64,000 nucleotides of DNA from Epiperipatus broadwayi (GCA_028023455.1 JAQFVV010000012.1:15140364-15204363); one strand, 5' to 3'. Positions 24,286 through 35,622 are shown, counted from the stretch's first letter. The notes: generated by a model not told the origin, from the sequence alone. A program made the numbers and translations.

Positions 24286-27000
24286 ATCATTCATTAACAA
24301 TCCACTGCAGAATGAAGGTCTCTCTACATTTAATCAAATTTCTCCAACCCATATCTTCCTTTACTATCTCTTGGAGTCCAGTTCAAGATTTCAACTTATC
24401 TATTTATTGAGATTTCTTTTAGCAATATATTCAGTTCATCTCCATTTCAGCTTATTAAAACTTTAAATAATGTCAATGGTACTTGTTTATTATCTCACCC
24501 AAATATTTTGATTTTGACCTTTCTATTACTTGCATCATATATCTCTTCATATTTCACTGGGTGACCTGATGTCTGTATTGCTCTACTAGATAAGCTTCCA
24601 TCCAAGTCTCAGATCCGTATCTAAGAACTGACATCTATTAAGAATGTTCTTCGAATATAAAGGAATATTTCCTTTTAATATTATTTCTACAAAAGCATTT
24701 TATCCAAGTTTAGTTCTAACCAAAATATGTGTTGTTAATTTCTAATTAATTACTATCATCTTTATTTTCTCCTTATATGATAAATTATTGAACATAATTT
24801 TAATCTTTTTAGCATTTATTTTTAGCCCTACTTTTCTGCTTCTGTCTGATATAATTCTTGTAGTAAAACTATATCAATGGTATAATCTAAATGATCCAAT
24901 TAACCCATTCCATTTATTCCCTTAGCTTGCCATTTTAAATCTATAAAATTTTTTCATAAATCTATTAAAGTTTTGGAGACATGATATTATTCTATCACAT
25001 GTCATTATTAATATTAATCATCTTAATATGATTAATCAATCTAATCATTGATATTACATTCTAATAAATGTTCTTCAAAATTTGTTAATATCCTGAGTCT
25101 ATAACTTGATGTTCTATAATGGCAAATAATATTCTTTAATCTTTTCTATAATTTCTCTTAATTTTAGTATATGATCTACTATGCAAAAACTACTTTTAAA
25201 TCCATAGTTCTTTTGGTAGGTTTAAATCCAACGTTCTCTATAGATAAAATATAATATTCTTAGTATGGTCTTACATAGAAGTAATATGTTTTTTATTTTT
25301 TTTAAATATCAATATTATTACTGCATTCTTCCAATTATTTGATATGTTTTATTATTTAGATATTTAACAGAGTTTCAGTAACAATTTCTTTATTTTTTGA
25401 TCTGCTTCTTTTTTGATATCAATAATAATTCCATCATTTCCAAAAGTTTTTCCATTGTTCGTAGATTAAATGTTCTATAATTCATTTAAAATATTTGACA
25501 CTTCAGAAGATATTACGAAGTCTATTTTGTTTTATTATGATAGAGATAAAGCAAACACTCACCAATTTACATCAATATTTTTCAATCCAGCACAACTTTT
25601 TTTTATGCTGCTAGGTATCAAGTTGAACTATGAAAATCAATACCAGGTATTGGAAAAAAAGTGTGCTGGATTACAAAATCATTAATGTTGATCGGTGAAT
25701 ATTTGTATGTTTCATTTATTATGTAGCTCTTGGTAGAACTCTTCCATGTACTTTAAAATTTTATATGTGTTTTTAATAATCTTCTTATTTATTAAACAAT
25801 TTTTTTCCCAATATTAAGAAATATTTATTATACTTTTAGATTTATTATTATTATTATTTACAGTTTTACATATCAATTTATAATTGCATAACCCTGTATT
25901 ACCATTAATTCTTTTTCATAACATTTTATAAAATTCCAGATATTCAATTCCTCTAAATAGATTATTTTCAAATATTTACACTGGGATTCTTTTCTTTATA
26001 CATTGTTGTCTCAATTGAAAATTTACTGGTGACTTGTTGCTTTTTTTTTTTTGCATCAGATACATGTACAGCTGATCTTAGTAAAATATCAATTATCTTC
26101 TTTATCTACAATGTCAGTTAATATTTTAAAAGAATTTGAAAATTCTAACTTAAATTCATTGGAGTATTTCTGAAGATTAGAAATATCAATTGTTAATATT
26201 GTTTTCTTAATATCTTTTGTCTTTCTGCTTTGTATTAATATCTTACATCTCTCTAATTAATGATCACTTCTGGCATTGAATCTATTATAATCTTGATATT
26301 TTCTGTTAATTAAAATATAATCCAATTTTTCTGCATATATATTTGAATCCTTTCATGTCCATTTCTACTTTGAATTTTTCAAAGGTTGATAATATATAGA
26401 ACTTTTTTTTTTTTTTTGCAAATTCCACGAGTCTATTTTCTCTTTCATTTCCATATCCAAATTTACTTATAGTACTTTATGTTTTAATTGCTCATCAATT
26501 CTAGAATTAAAATTTCCTCAAGACAATTTTAAAATATTATTTCGCCTAAATAAAAATTCCCAACTTCTTCATCAGAATAAGAATTTGTAGGTAACATAAA
26601 TTTTGTACCTTTAATTAAATTGAATAACTAATCTTTCCATTCTTCCAAATATATCACCAATATCCACAGTATTGTTTTTTTATTTTTTGTTTATAATAAA
26701 TTCCAGTGTATTTGTGCCTCTAAGATTTATGCTTTATAATAAAATACATGGCCATTTTTGAAGTCAATCATCTTTTGATCTTTTCTTCAAGTCCAACAAT
26801 ATCCCATTTAATATTAAGAGTTTTTCTTCCAATTCATCCAATCTTCTTTCACTTGAAAATGATCTACAATTGTAAAAACCTAAATAAAAGGTCATCATCA
26901 ATGGCAGTTTAAGATTGCAATTAAGTAACTCACCGCACTCTTTTGTACTAATATTATCTGCTATCTTAGGTGATAAATTTGCAGCTTCTTGGAAATGAGA
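24286..27000 (-). pseudogene. RTE-3: old, near full-length RTE LINE
   Basis: On the minus strand this parallels the RTE at 28145-31378 from end to end but is heavily mutated. Near 26860-26900 it reads like the N-terminal endonuclease start (TFYLGFYNCRSFSSERRLDELEEK in broken form, matching YNCRSLSSE). Near 26490-26520 it has the GNFNSRID version of GDFNARIG. Around 25700-25745 it matches CVEDFYQELY. The RT and C-terminal parts follow down to 24300, where the CAATCCACTGCAG block matches the 3' end. Every segment contains stops. A small foldback element interrupts it at 25584-25672. It is the oldest of the three RTE copies. Confidence 0.75.
25584..25672. mobile_element. 89-bp foldback element / mini-MITE
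   Basis: The ends are inverted: AATCCAGCACAACTTTTTTT on the left and AATCCAGCACACTTTTTTT on the reverse of the right. It lies inside RTE-3, with RTE sequence on both sides. The family is unknown. Confidence 0.35.
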
Positions 27001-28133
27001 ATTAAAGTTTTACTTTTTATCTCTCATGATTATAAATATATATATAAAGATTCTTCATACATATACATCCATTTATCCTGTTATCAAGAAAACTCGTATG
27101 ACGTTTCAGTTAAAAATTGCGAGACAATTAAAAAGAAAGATATGTTTCTTGACTTTTAAACTCAGACATAGATGGCAGTAAACTTAGCACACTGGATGAC
27201 ATATGTTGAAGAGTAATTTACTCATATTTGTTTATTGTATGAGTAATTATTTAGTAATAACAGTTGCAATGACAAGAACATATGAAATAGTCACTGGAAA
27301 TTTATCGGTTTTGTTTTTTAAAAGACTCAAAGATAAAAAATTCTTTTCTGTAGCCATCTAATCAAATAACTATTATTTAATTTTTGTGAAACCAGGTTCT
27401 ATGACCTTAAAAAAAATCTCTTAGCAATGGATACTGAGAATAAGCCAAAACAAAAGTTGGATTATTCTTAGTAGTTGCTGGCCATGTTTCTATCAAGTCT
27501 ATCCTGAATGGTTTAATGCAATAGAGGTCTGGAAGATGTTCAAGGATTAAGTTCAGGTGAAGAAAGAACATTAAAAAAATTAATTGAGTAAAGAAATTGT
27601 TCATAACTTCTAATTTTGGTACTTGAATATCATGGCTTCAAGGACAATGGTAATATGATTATTTTATTCAATTACCAACACTTAACAATAATTAATGTAG
27701 CAGTTTCAAGTTCATTACAAAGCAATGACTGATTACAGTATCCTTTGTCAAAGTATACATTAAAAGTAAAAAAATCTGCACTTCTGTATAATATATATTA
27801 GATTAATTATTCTATCTGCTAATTATATTAACTTCTTTACAATCATTAATTATACCATTAAAGCACTTTTATAAAACCATATTATATGCATTTTTAGAAA
27901 GATAACATTTCTATGCAAATTTTAATAAATATTAATGTTAATTATTTTTTGTAATTACTAATATGTTTCTGAGACTGAGAATAATAAAAAATATAATAAA
28001 TCAATAAAAAGAATTGTGATATTAATATTAAGTTTTAGGTGATAGTTAATGATTGTGCTGTTTAGAAATGTTTTATATGATTTTATTTTGGAAATCATTT
28101 ATGTATTTTCTTCTGTGAAATATTTAAACTATT
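27001..28133. other. AT-rich spacer, no gene recognised
   Basis: A 65-codon minus-strand frame (27407-27604) contains HLPDLYCIKPFRIDLIETW. It resembles protein-coding sequence in composition but I do not recognise it. Confidence 0.45.
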
Positions 28134-28144
28134 AAGAGAAGCAT
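28134..28144. repeat. 11-bp target site duplication of RTE-1, left (AAGAGAAGCAT)
   Basis: It is identical to 31379-31389. The pair defines the RTE-1 insertion exactly. Confidence 0.85.
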
Positions 28145-28399
28145 AGGCTGCAGAAAGGAGTTTGCTATTAACTGAAAGGAGACCCTTTGATTCCTCTTGG
28201 AGGCCTTAAAGGAACCGAGCAGGGCAAATTCCTAATGTCCACTCCATATGTTCTTGTCGTTGCAGCAGTTATTACTATGTGATTATTCATATAGTATACG
28301 AACATGGATGGGCTGCTCACCAACACGCATTAGCCAGCGTGGTGAGTTTATTGGCTTTTTACCTCCAAGTTTAAGAATATTTTTTCAATATATACAATC

Positions 28400-29692
28400 A
28401 TGACAGACAAAAATAAATCATGGCCCTTATTCCCAGGAGGCTGTAAAGTCACCAACCAAGGCAGCGGTTGGTGGCCGAAGGCGGAGGGTGCTAAGAATCC
28501 CCTGATTGTGGACTCAGGCTGCCATTTGATGACGACTTTTTATTTAGGTACTTACAACTGCAGATCACTTTCAAGTGAAGGAAGATTGCAAGAGTTAGAA
28601 GAAGAACTATCTTATATTAAATGGGACATTATTGGACTTTGTGAAGTTAGAAGAAAAGGTGAAGAAACAATTGATTTAAAAAGTGGACATGTACTCTACT
28701 ATAAAGGCACAAATATTGGAAATACAAGTGGAGTAGGATTCATTATAAATAAAAAATGGAAGAATAACATTGTGGAGATTGATGGTGTATCGGACAGGGT
28801 GGCAAGATTAGTTTTACAACTTAATAGCAGATACCAAATGCAGATAATTCAGGTTTATGCCCCAACAAGTTCTCATAGTGATGAAGTAGTAGAAGATTTT
28901 TATATGGATGTACAAAAGGCTTTTGATCAGAGTAAACAACATTTTAAAATTGTTATGGGAGACTTTAATGCTAGAATTGGTAAACAAATGAAAGACGAAA
29001 ATGCTGTAGGTAATTTTGGTTATGGTAATAGAAATGAGAGAGGACATAGACTTGTGGAGTTTGCAGAAAAAGAAAAACTTTATATTATGAATTCTTTTTT
29101 TGAGAAAAAGGTTAAAAGGAAATGGACATGGAAGCATCCAAATGAAGGTACAGCAGAATTGGATTATATTTTGACTAACAGAAAATACATATTTCAAGAT
29201 TGTAATGTTCTTAATAAATTTAACACAGGAAGTGATCATCGATTAGTAAGATGTAAGATACATGTTAATGCAAAACTAGAGAGACAAAAATTATTAAGAA
29301 AAACAATATTTACAGTTGATATTCCTAATCTTCAGAAACATTCTAATGAATTTAAATTAGAACTTACAAATCGGTTTCAAGTATTAGTAGATTTTGAACA
29401 TGATTCAGATTTGAATGAAATTAATAGGAAAATAACTGATACACTTTTAAAAACTGCAACAAAGATAGCTGGTAGAAAAAAGCAGCAATTGACCAATAAA
29501 ATTTCTACTGAGACTAGAGAATTTATGAAGAAAAGAAGGAATATGAAGATATACAAAAATGATGCATTAAAAAGGATTGAATATCTCGAATTTTGTAAAA
29601 TGGTGTGGAAAAGAGTTGAAAATGATATAAGAAAGTATAATTGTGAACTAGCAAGGAAAGCTGTAGAAGAGAATAAAGGTCTAAAGCTGTAG
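28400..29692 (+). CDS. RTE-1 apurinic-type endonuclease region
   Basis: The 430-codon frame encodes the N-terminal endonuclease that nicks target DNA for target-primed reverse transcription. Exonuclease-endonuclease-phosphatase motifs are in order: TYNCRSL (51-57), CEVRRKGE (81-88, metal-binding Glu), QVYAPTS (151-157), GDFNARIG (187-194), LDYILTNR (254-261) and SDHRLV (278-283, catalytic Asp-His). Proteins annotated as craniofacial development protein 2-like in animal genomes carry this domain. The N-terminal 40 residues (GWWPKAEGAKN) are not conserved and the true start may be downstream. The frame ends inside a 26-bp tandem duplication (29661-29712), which truncates the polyprotein before the RT. 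Without it the reading would go on toward the RT frame. Confidence 0.93.
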   Translation: MTDKNKSWPLFPGGCKVTNQGSGWWPKAEGAKNPLIVDSGCHLMTTFYLGTYNCRSLSSEGRLQELEEELSYIKWDIIGLCEVRRKGEETIDLKSGHVLYYKGTNIGNTSGVGFIINKKWKNNIVEIDGVSDRVARLVLQLNSRYQMQIIQVYAPTSSHSDEVVEDFYMDVQKAFDQSKQHFKIVMGDFNARIGKQMKDENAVGNFGYGNRNERGHRLVEFAEKEKLYIMNSFFEKKVKRKWTWKHPNEGTAELDYILTNRKYIFQDCNVLNKFNTGSDHRLVRCKIHVNAKLERQKLLRKTIFTVDIPNLQKHSNEFKLELTNRFQVLVDFEHDSDLNEINRKITDTLLKTATKIAGRKKQQLTNKISTETREFMKKRRNMKIYKNDALKRIEYLEFCKMVWKRVENDIRKYNCELARKAVEENKGLKL

Positions 29693-29712
29693 AAGAGAAT
29701 AAAGGTCTAAAG
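29661..29712. repeat. 26-bp tandem duplication breaking RTE-1
   Basis: The unit beginning CTGTAGAAGAGAATAAAGG and ending CTAAAG is present twice in a row without change. Since 26 is not a multiple of three, it shifts the frame and brings in a TAG stop. Confidence 0.95.
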
Positions 29713-29770
29713 AGTGTAAAACAACATTTTGGTATTGGTAGGAAATTTATATCTGCAATAAGAAAAAAAG

Positions 29771-30712
29771 ATGGCATTATTACTAAAAAGTGAGATGAAA
29801 TGTGTAGAAGACTTCTATCAAGAATTATATAGTAATAAAGAACAAGTACCTCCTATACCTATTATATCTTCTGAATTGCCCAGAATTTTGAATGAGGAAG
29901 TGAGACATGCAATTAAATTTATGAAGAAAGGGAAGGCTCCAGGTAATGATGGAATTATAATTGATATATTAAAAGAAGCAGGTGAAGAAATAGAATTTTT
30001 TTTAGCAAAGTTATATTCCAAATGTCTAAATGATAAAGATGTACCAGATGATTGGAAGAATGCAGTATTAATATTAATATTTAAAAAAGGTGATAAAGAA
30101 GATATTAGAAATTACAGACCTATCAGTCTTTTATCAGTTTTATACAAAATTTTTACTAAGATAATTACAACTCGTCTACAGAGAACACTGGACTTCCACC
30201 AACCAAGAGAACAAGCTGGATTTAAAAGTGGTTTTAGTACAGTAGATCATATCCAGGTATTGAGAGAAGTTATAGAAAGGACAAATGAATATGAGTTGCC
30301 ATTATGCTTAGGATTTGTAGATTATGAAAAGGCATTTGATTCTATAAACATTTCTTCAGTGATTAAAGCATTGGATCATCAAGGTATAGATCCAGGATAT
30401 TGTCATATTTTAAAGAATATTTATAAAAATGCAACAGCAACAATTAGATTACATAATGATAGTAGGAAAGTCAACATTGAGAAGGGTGTAAGACAGGGTG
30501 ACTCCATATCTCCAAAACTTTTTACAGCAGTGCTGCAAGAAGTATTTTGTGGATTAAAATGGGAAGCTAAAGGAGTGAAAGTAAATGGAGATTATTTAAG
30601 TCATTTAGATTTTGCAGATGATGTAGTTGTTTTTGCAAATAATGCTTTAGAGTTACAGGAAATGTTGCAGGAGTTATCAGATGAAAGTAGGAGGACTAAA
30701 GATAAATGTTAA
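29771..30712 (+). CDS. RTE-1 reverse transcriptase domain
   Basis: The 313-codon frame holds the central RT: KKGKAPGNDGI (52-62), NYRPISLL (114-121), QAGFKSGFST (148-157), FVDYEKAFDSI (182-192, first catalytic Asp), GVRQGDSISP (239-248) and FADDVVVF (281-288, catalytic Asp pair). All core RT motifs are intact, so unlike RTE-2 the active site is preserved. It is separated from the endonuclease frame by the 26-bp duplication and by a further single-base shift in an A-rich run near 29761-29785. It overlaps the next frame by 32 bases. The start given is simply the first ATG after the shift; the real protein would begin with the endonuclease. Confidence 0.93.
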   Translation: MALLLKSEMKCVEDFYQELYSNKEQVPPIPIISSELPRILNEEVRHAIKFMKKGKAPGNDGIIIDILKEAGEEIEFFLAKLYSKCLNDKDVPDDWKNAVLILIFKKGDKEDIRNYRPISLLSVLYKIFTKIITTRLQRTLDFHQPREQAGFKSGFSTVDHIQVLREVIERTNEYELPLCLGFVDYEKAFDSINISSVIKALDHQGIDPGYCHILKNIYKNATATIRLHNDSRKVNIEKGVRQGDSISPKLFTAVLQEVFCGLKWEAKGVKVNGDYLSHLDFADDVVVFANNALELQEMLQELSDESRRTKDKC

Positions 30713-31370
30713 AAAGACTAAAGTAATGTTTAATAGATTTTCTCAAAATATGAAAATAAAGATTGATTATGATGAATTAGAAGAAGTTAACAGTTACAAA
30801 TACCTTGGTCAGATTATTAATACAGATGGAAACATAATGGATGAAATTAATCATAGAATTAAACTTGGTTGGAGTGCTTTTGGTAGAAATAACTTGATAC
30901 TAAAAGGAAATATGCCTATGTGTTTGAAAAGGAAGGTTTTTAATAAATGTGTTTTGCCAGTTCTTACTTATGGATCTGAGACTTGGACACTTAATAGAAG
31001 AGCAATACAGAGACTTCAAACCACTCAAAGAAGTATGGAGAGATGCATGTTGGGAGTAACAAGAAGAGATCGAAAACGCAATGTATGGGTAAGAGAACAA
31101 ACAGGTGTTACTGATCTCCTTGAAAAAATTAAAAGACTGAAGTGGAGTTGGGCTGGACATATTGCTAGAAGAGATGATAATAGATGGACAGTTGAAATTT
31201 TAAATGGGATGCCAAGAGATTGTAAAAGACCCAGAAAACGACCACATGTGAGATGGATGGATGAAATAAGAAAGTGTGCAGGGGTGATGTGGAGAAGAGA
31301 AGCTAAAGATTGGAAAAGATGGATTGAACTTGGAGAGACCTTCATCCTGCAGTGGATTGATAATGGTTGA
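30681..31370 (+). CDS. RTE-1 C-terminal region
   Basis: This 229-codon frame continues the RTE protein: GLKINVKKTKVMFN (RT thumb side, residues 5-18), YLGQIINTDG, LPVLTYGSETWTL, RRAIQRLQTTQRSMER, RNVWVREQTGVTDL and WAGHIARRDDNRW. The stretch ends in GETFILQWIDNG and is followed at once by the TGA-repeat tail. It begins in a different frame from the RT, offset by one base at DESR/KVGGLK. The same offset occurs in RTE-2, so it predates both copies or is tolerated. The conserved RT-connection sequence of RTE elements normally runs through this point without a break. Confidence 0.9.
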   Translation: MKVGGLKINVKKTKVMFNRFSQNMKIKIDYDELEEVNSYKYLGQIINTDGNIMDEINHRIKLGWSAFGRNNLILKGNMPMCLKRKVFNKCVLPVLTYGSETWTLNRRAIQRLQTTQRSMERCMLGVTRRDRKRNVWVREQTGVTDLLEKIKRLKWSWAGHIARRDDNRWTVEILNGMPRDCKRPRKRPHVRWMDEIRKCAGVMWRREAKDWKRWIELGETFILQWIDNG

Positions 31371-31378
31371 TGATGATG

Positions 31379-31389
31379 AAGAGAAGCAT
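31379..31389. repeat. 11-bp target site duplication of RTE-1, right
   Basis: Identical to 28134-28144. Confidence 0.85.
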
Positions 31390-32858
31390 CTAATGACAAA
31401 AACAAATGAATGTTCCAATACTTAATATATCTTTAATACTGAGTTCAATTTATTTTGCCAATATAACATACTCATTTTATTATGTATAATTATAATTTAA
31501 AACTTTAAATTAATAATAAATATTTTCAGTATAAAACTAATTCTAAATACCATAGAATCAAATTCAACTTACTTTATATTTTCTTCTTTTTTCATATTCT
31601 TCTCGAAGATTATTTTCACAGAGAGATATTTCATTTTCCACATTTTTTAAAAGTGCTAATAAATCCTTAAAAATTTTTTTTAAAAATTTAATTTTATTTT
31701 AAAATTATTTTAATAATCTATTGGCAAAGTATTATCAAAATATTGATAAATAAATATATAGAGATAAAATATGTTTCATATTAAAACTAAATTATTTCTT
31801 AAGATAAAGGGAAGCAAAAATATTGTCAGTAGATGTATGCACTTTCCTTACTAGTAGTGAAAGTTGTATCATATAATTAATCAAGATTTTCCTTTTTAGA
31901 CAGCACATTATTGCTCATCTAACCAATACATGTTAATGTAAGAATTTTGTCCTCAACTAAAAATAACTAGATAACTATTTGTGATCAACATGAATAGCTA
32001 TATGGGTTAGCTAATAATTATTTATGTAAAAAGAAAATGAATCTCGCTTGGGAATTCCTCGACAATTTAAGAAAAATCTCCGAGCTTTTCGGTTATGAGG
32101 ATGAAAGGTTGACAAATATTATTTTAGAAATTAAAATAAACACATCAAATTTATCTAAATGCCTGAAAATATTATCTCCTAATTGTAACTATCATTAAGA
32201 AATATAGAATTTGTTAGGTCAGAGATTATTCTAGTCTGTTATTATTCATTTTTGCCAGCATGTAAGATTTTAGATTACAAAATTTTTGTTTTAAAATCAT
32301 GATTTATTCAAAGGTCAATGCATTAACAGAACTATGCTAATTTAACTAAATTAAATAAACTAATTTAACATACAATCCTCTAGCTTAATGTCTTTATCAA
32401 CTACTGTTTTAGTTTTTCTGAATTCTCAATGAAGAAATTTCTCTCTTTGTAGTTGACTATAACACCTCTATTTACTGTGTTCTTTTTGCATAAATGAAGA
32501 TATTGCCCTTGGAGTATCTGCTTTGCTTTCCATTTTCTGCTAATTGGCTTCTGCCTCTTCTTTCTTTGTCAGCTATTTTGAACTTTTATGATTTTTAGGT
32601 TTTTTTCAATATGAATTACAATGGATTCTGAAATTCTTTTTGATGTAATGGAAAGTTTTTACATGGCCAGGTCATTGAAAATCCAATTAGTTATCTAATG
32701 AATCATAAATGAATAAGTATTTTTTTCTTGCATAAAAGATAAACTACAAGATTACTGACTTGTGTAAAAAACTGGAGAGATCACTATATTGTGGTAGAAT
32801 ATATATATATAAAATAAATAAAATATCCGTTAATTAAAAACATATTGTAATTATAATT
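31390..32858. other. AT-rich spacer between RTE-1 and PLE-B
   Basis: No gene except the small frame at 32037-32198. Confidence 0.5.
32037..32198 (+). other. Small open frame of 53 codons, unrecognised
   Basis: It begins MNLAWEFLDNLRKISELF and continues with GYEDERL in a locally GC-richer patch. The amphipathic composition slightly resembles gag-like sequence of LTR elements, but there is no motif to prove that. It could be chance. Confidence 0.2.
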
Positions 32859-34320
32859 GAAATAATATTTTTTTTAACGGTTTATAAACAATTACAAACA
32901 ATCTTAAAATCCGCAGAACCACTTTCGGTTACTTTCTAACCTGCCTCAACTGCCATTAAATTCAAAAACCAAAAGCGGAAGCAAACGTCATCAATTCAAA
33001 TTCCACGAATCTCGTATTTTAATGTTAGAAGCTTGTCGATTTATTAAATGCGTTTTATTCCTGTTTATAAAAATTGCCTCTTTAATTTTTCTTTTGCTAT
33101 GGTTTCTCTCTTCATGAAGAATTTTCACATTTTCCAAATTAAATTTAAATTTATATTTACATGTTTTTTCGTGATCAAAGAAAACTGAAGAAGATATTAA
33201 ATCACCATTATTTTTATTTTTTACATGCTTATATAATAATTCATGTTCCTTCAATCTTTTCTCAATACTGCACCTAGATTCACCTATATATGATAGCATA
33301 CAATCACAAAAAATTTGATATATGACATTACTTTTTTGCTTGACAGATATGACATCCTTAGAATTATTGACTAATTTATTAATATTGTTTGGAATGTAGA
33401 ATGAAACATTAAACACATTCATATATAAATCCTTAAAAAATTTTACTTGTGGATTTGAAATAAATGGAATAGATATCCATTTTTTATTATTAATCTTCAT
33501 TTCTTTTAAATTATCATAATTTTTTTAAAATTGACATAAAGTATTGTTTATTTGTTCCATTTTATAACCAACATCAATCAATTCCTTGGCAAATATCTCA
33601 ATATTTTTTAGTTTATCACTTTGGAACGACATAATTTTTCATTCTGAAACAAAAAAGATTTAAAACTTGCCATCTTATGCATCATTGGTACTTTTAATTT
33701 ACAATTTATATATCCTCTTTTTTGCAGTGGCTTAATTATAAGTTTATAATTTAATATACTGTTATCTCTTGTGATCATTAAATCTAAATAGTTAATCTTA
33801 TTGTCCTGTTCTTTTTCAATAGTCCATTTCAAGCCATTCAACTTATTTAATTCTTCTATAAGCAAATTTATACTATTAGTATTTCCACAAACAAAAACAT
33901 CATCCACATATCTTTTGTAAATTTTAATATCTCCAAAAATACACATATTTAAAATACTACTCTCATATGTAGATAAAACGAAATTGCAAACTTGTGCAAC
34001 TACAGACAATCCCATAGGCCAACCTTTGGTCATTTTATAATATTGACCTTCAAAAGATGCAACAATGTTATCATTAAAAATTTTTAAAGTATCAATGATA
34101 AATTTTATTGTATATTTACAAATATTTTTACTTTTTAATGCATGTTCAATTATTTTTATGGAATTCATTCTATGAATAGATCCATACATTTCTGTAACAT
34201 CCAATGAAGCAATACATCATTTTCATCAATAATTAAATTTTTAAAACTATTTACAAAGTCAAACGATGAAGCAATAGTATTATCACCAAATCCTAAAAAG
34301 TCTTCTAAATATATTGGTAA
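32859..34320 (-). pseudogene. PLE-B left copy: Penelope-like RT + GIY-YIG
   Basis: The minus-strand frames are 33608-34204 (RT) and 32991-33500 (endonuclease). The RT starts at MDVTEMYGSIHRMN (motif A) and continues with WPMGLSVVAQVCNF and YKRYVDDVFVCG (catalytic box). The endonuclease frame has a typical GIY-YIG core, NVIYQIFCDCMLSYIGES with RCSIEKRLKEH, and the KRKIKEAIFINR helix with the catalytic Glu. A break at about 33500-33610 (a homopolymer and a stop) splits the protein. The N-terminal PLE domain is lost, so the copy is 5' truncated. Nearly identical to the plus-strand copy, which suggests both inserted recently or by one event. Confidence 0.88.
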
Positions 34321-34429
34321 ACTTTTATAAGACTTTTTAGGATTTGGTGATAATACTATTGCTTCAACGTTTGACTTTGTAAATAGTATTAAAAATTTAA
34401 TTATTGATAAAAATGATGTTATTGCTTCA

Positions 34430-35083
34430 TTGGATGTTACAGAAATGTATGGATCTATTGATAGAATGAATTCCATAAAAATAATTGAACATGCATTAAA
34501 AAGTAAAAATATTTGTAAATATACAATAAAATTTATCATTGATTCTTTAAAATTTTTTAATGATAACATTGTTGCATCTTTTGAAGGTCAATATTATAAA
34601 ATGACCAAAGGTTGGCCTATGGGATTGCCTGTAGTTGCACAAGTTTACAATTTCGTTTTATCTACATATGAGAGTAGTATTTTAAATATGTGTATTTTTG
34701 GAGATATTAAAATTTACAAAAGATATGTGGATGATGTTTTGGTTTGTGGAAATACTAATAGTATAAATTTGCTTATAGAAGAATTAAATAAGTTGAATGG
34801 CTTGAAATGGACTATTGAAAAAGAACAGGACAATAAGATTAACTATTTAGATTTAATGATCACAAGAGATAACAATATATTAAATTATAAACTAATAATT
34901 AAGCCACTGCAAAAAAGAGGATATATAAATTGTAAATTAAAAGTACCAATGATGCATAAGATGGCAAGTTTTAAATCTTTTTTGTTTTGGAATGAAAAAT
35001 TATGTCGTTACCAAAGTGATAAACTAAAAAATATTGAGATATTTGCCAAGGAATTGATTGATGTCGTAAAATGGAACAAATAA
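34430..35083 (+). CDS. PLE-B right copy: Penelope-like RT
   Basis: The 217-codon frame holds RT motif A (MDVTEMYGSIDRMN, residues 1-14), WPMGLPVVAQVYNF (the G-P-V motif, which in the left copy has Ser instead of Pro) and YKRYVDDVLVCG with the catalytic Asp pair. The following KINYLDLMITRDN and MMHKMASFKSFLF segments are typical of PLE RT. The frame actually remains open upstream of the ATG to about 34340. It ends at a stop in VKWNK and overlaps the endonuclease frame by 13 bases, so a frameshift has split one original protein. Confidence 0.9.
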   Translation: MDVTEMYGSIDRMNSIKIIEHALKSKNICKYTIKFIIDSLKFFNDNIVASFEGQYYKMTKGWPMGLPVVAQVYNFVLSTYESSILNMCIFGDIKIYKRYVDDVLVCGNTNSINLLIEELNKLNGLKWTIEKEQDNKINYLDLMITRDNNILNYKLIIKPLQKRGYINCKLKVPMMHKMASFKSFLFWNEKLCRYQSDKLKNIEIFAKELIDVVKWNK

Positions 35084-35622
35084 ACAATACTTTATGTCAA
35101 TTTAAAAAAAATTATGATAATTTAAAAGAAATGAAGATTAATAATAAAAAATGGATATCTATTCCATTTATTTCAAATCCACAAGTAAAATTTTTTAAGG
35201 ATTTATATAAGAATGTGTTTAATGTTTCATTCTACGTTCCAAACAATATTAATAAATTAGTCAATAATTCTAAGGATGTCATATCTGTCAAGCAAAAAAG
35301 TAATGTCATATATCAAATTTTTTGTGATTGTATGCTATCATATATAGGTGAATCTAGGTGCAGTATTGAGAAAAGATTGAAGGAACATGAATTATTATAT
35401 AAGCGTGTAAAAAATAAAAATAATAGTGATTTAATATCTTCTTCAGTTTTCTTTGATCACGAAAAAACATGTAAATATAAATTTAAATTGGAAAATGTGA
35501 AAATTCTTCATGAAGAGAGAAACCATAGTAAAAGAAAAATTAAAGCGGCAATTTTTATAAACAGGAATAAAACGCATTTAATAAATCGACAAGCTTCTAA
35601 CATTAAAATACGAGATTCGTAG
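35071..35622 (+). CDS. PLE-B right copy: GIY-YIG endonuclease
   Basis: The 183-codon frame carries the linker WISIPFISNPQVKFFKDLY and a GIY-YIG nuclease: NVIYQIFCDC, LSYIGES, RCSIEKRLKEH and KRKIKAAIFINR. The catalytic Glu of the last helix (IKEAIF in the left copy) is Ala here, so this copy should be nuclease-dead. The frame ends at a TAG replacing the Trp codon seen in the left copy. The start codon lies within the upstream RT frame and is not a natural start. Confidence 0.88.
   Translation: MEQINNTLCQFKKNYDNLKEMKINNKKWISIPFISNPQVKFFKDLYKNVFNVSFYVPNNINKLVNNSKDVISVKQKSNVIYQIFCDCMLSYIGESRCSIEKRLKEHELLYKRVKNKNNSDLISSSVFFDHEKTCKYKFKLENVKILHEERNHSKRKIKAAIFINRNKTHLINRQASNIKIRDS

Larger units (their letters stand above)
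28145..31378 (+). mobile_element. RTE-1: full-length RTE-clade LINE, 3.23 kb
   Basis: The element is bounded by a perfect 11-bp target duplication, has about 255 bp of 5' leader richer in G+C than its surroundings, and ends in a short TGATGATGATG tail instead of poly(A), as RTE elements do. It encodes an AP-type endonuclease, RT and C-terminal region in three frames. The length matches the usual 3.2-3.3 kb of the clade. Confidence 0.93.

Noticed and set aside
27407-27604. 65-codon minus-strand frame as a gene
   Set aside because: Composition is protein-like but no motif, homologue or splice signal could be named.
28814-29239. 141-codon minus-strand frame
   Set aside because: Antisense of the RTE-1 endonuclease; no domain.
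31025-31405. 126-codon minus-strand frame
   Set aside because: Antisense of the RTE-1 C-terminal region; the mirror frame occurs in RTE-2 at 6497-6817 for the same reason.
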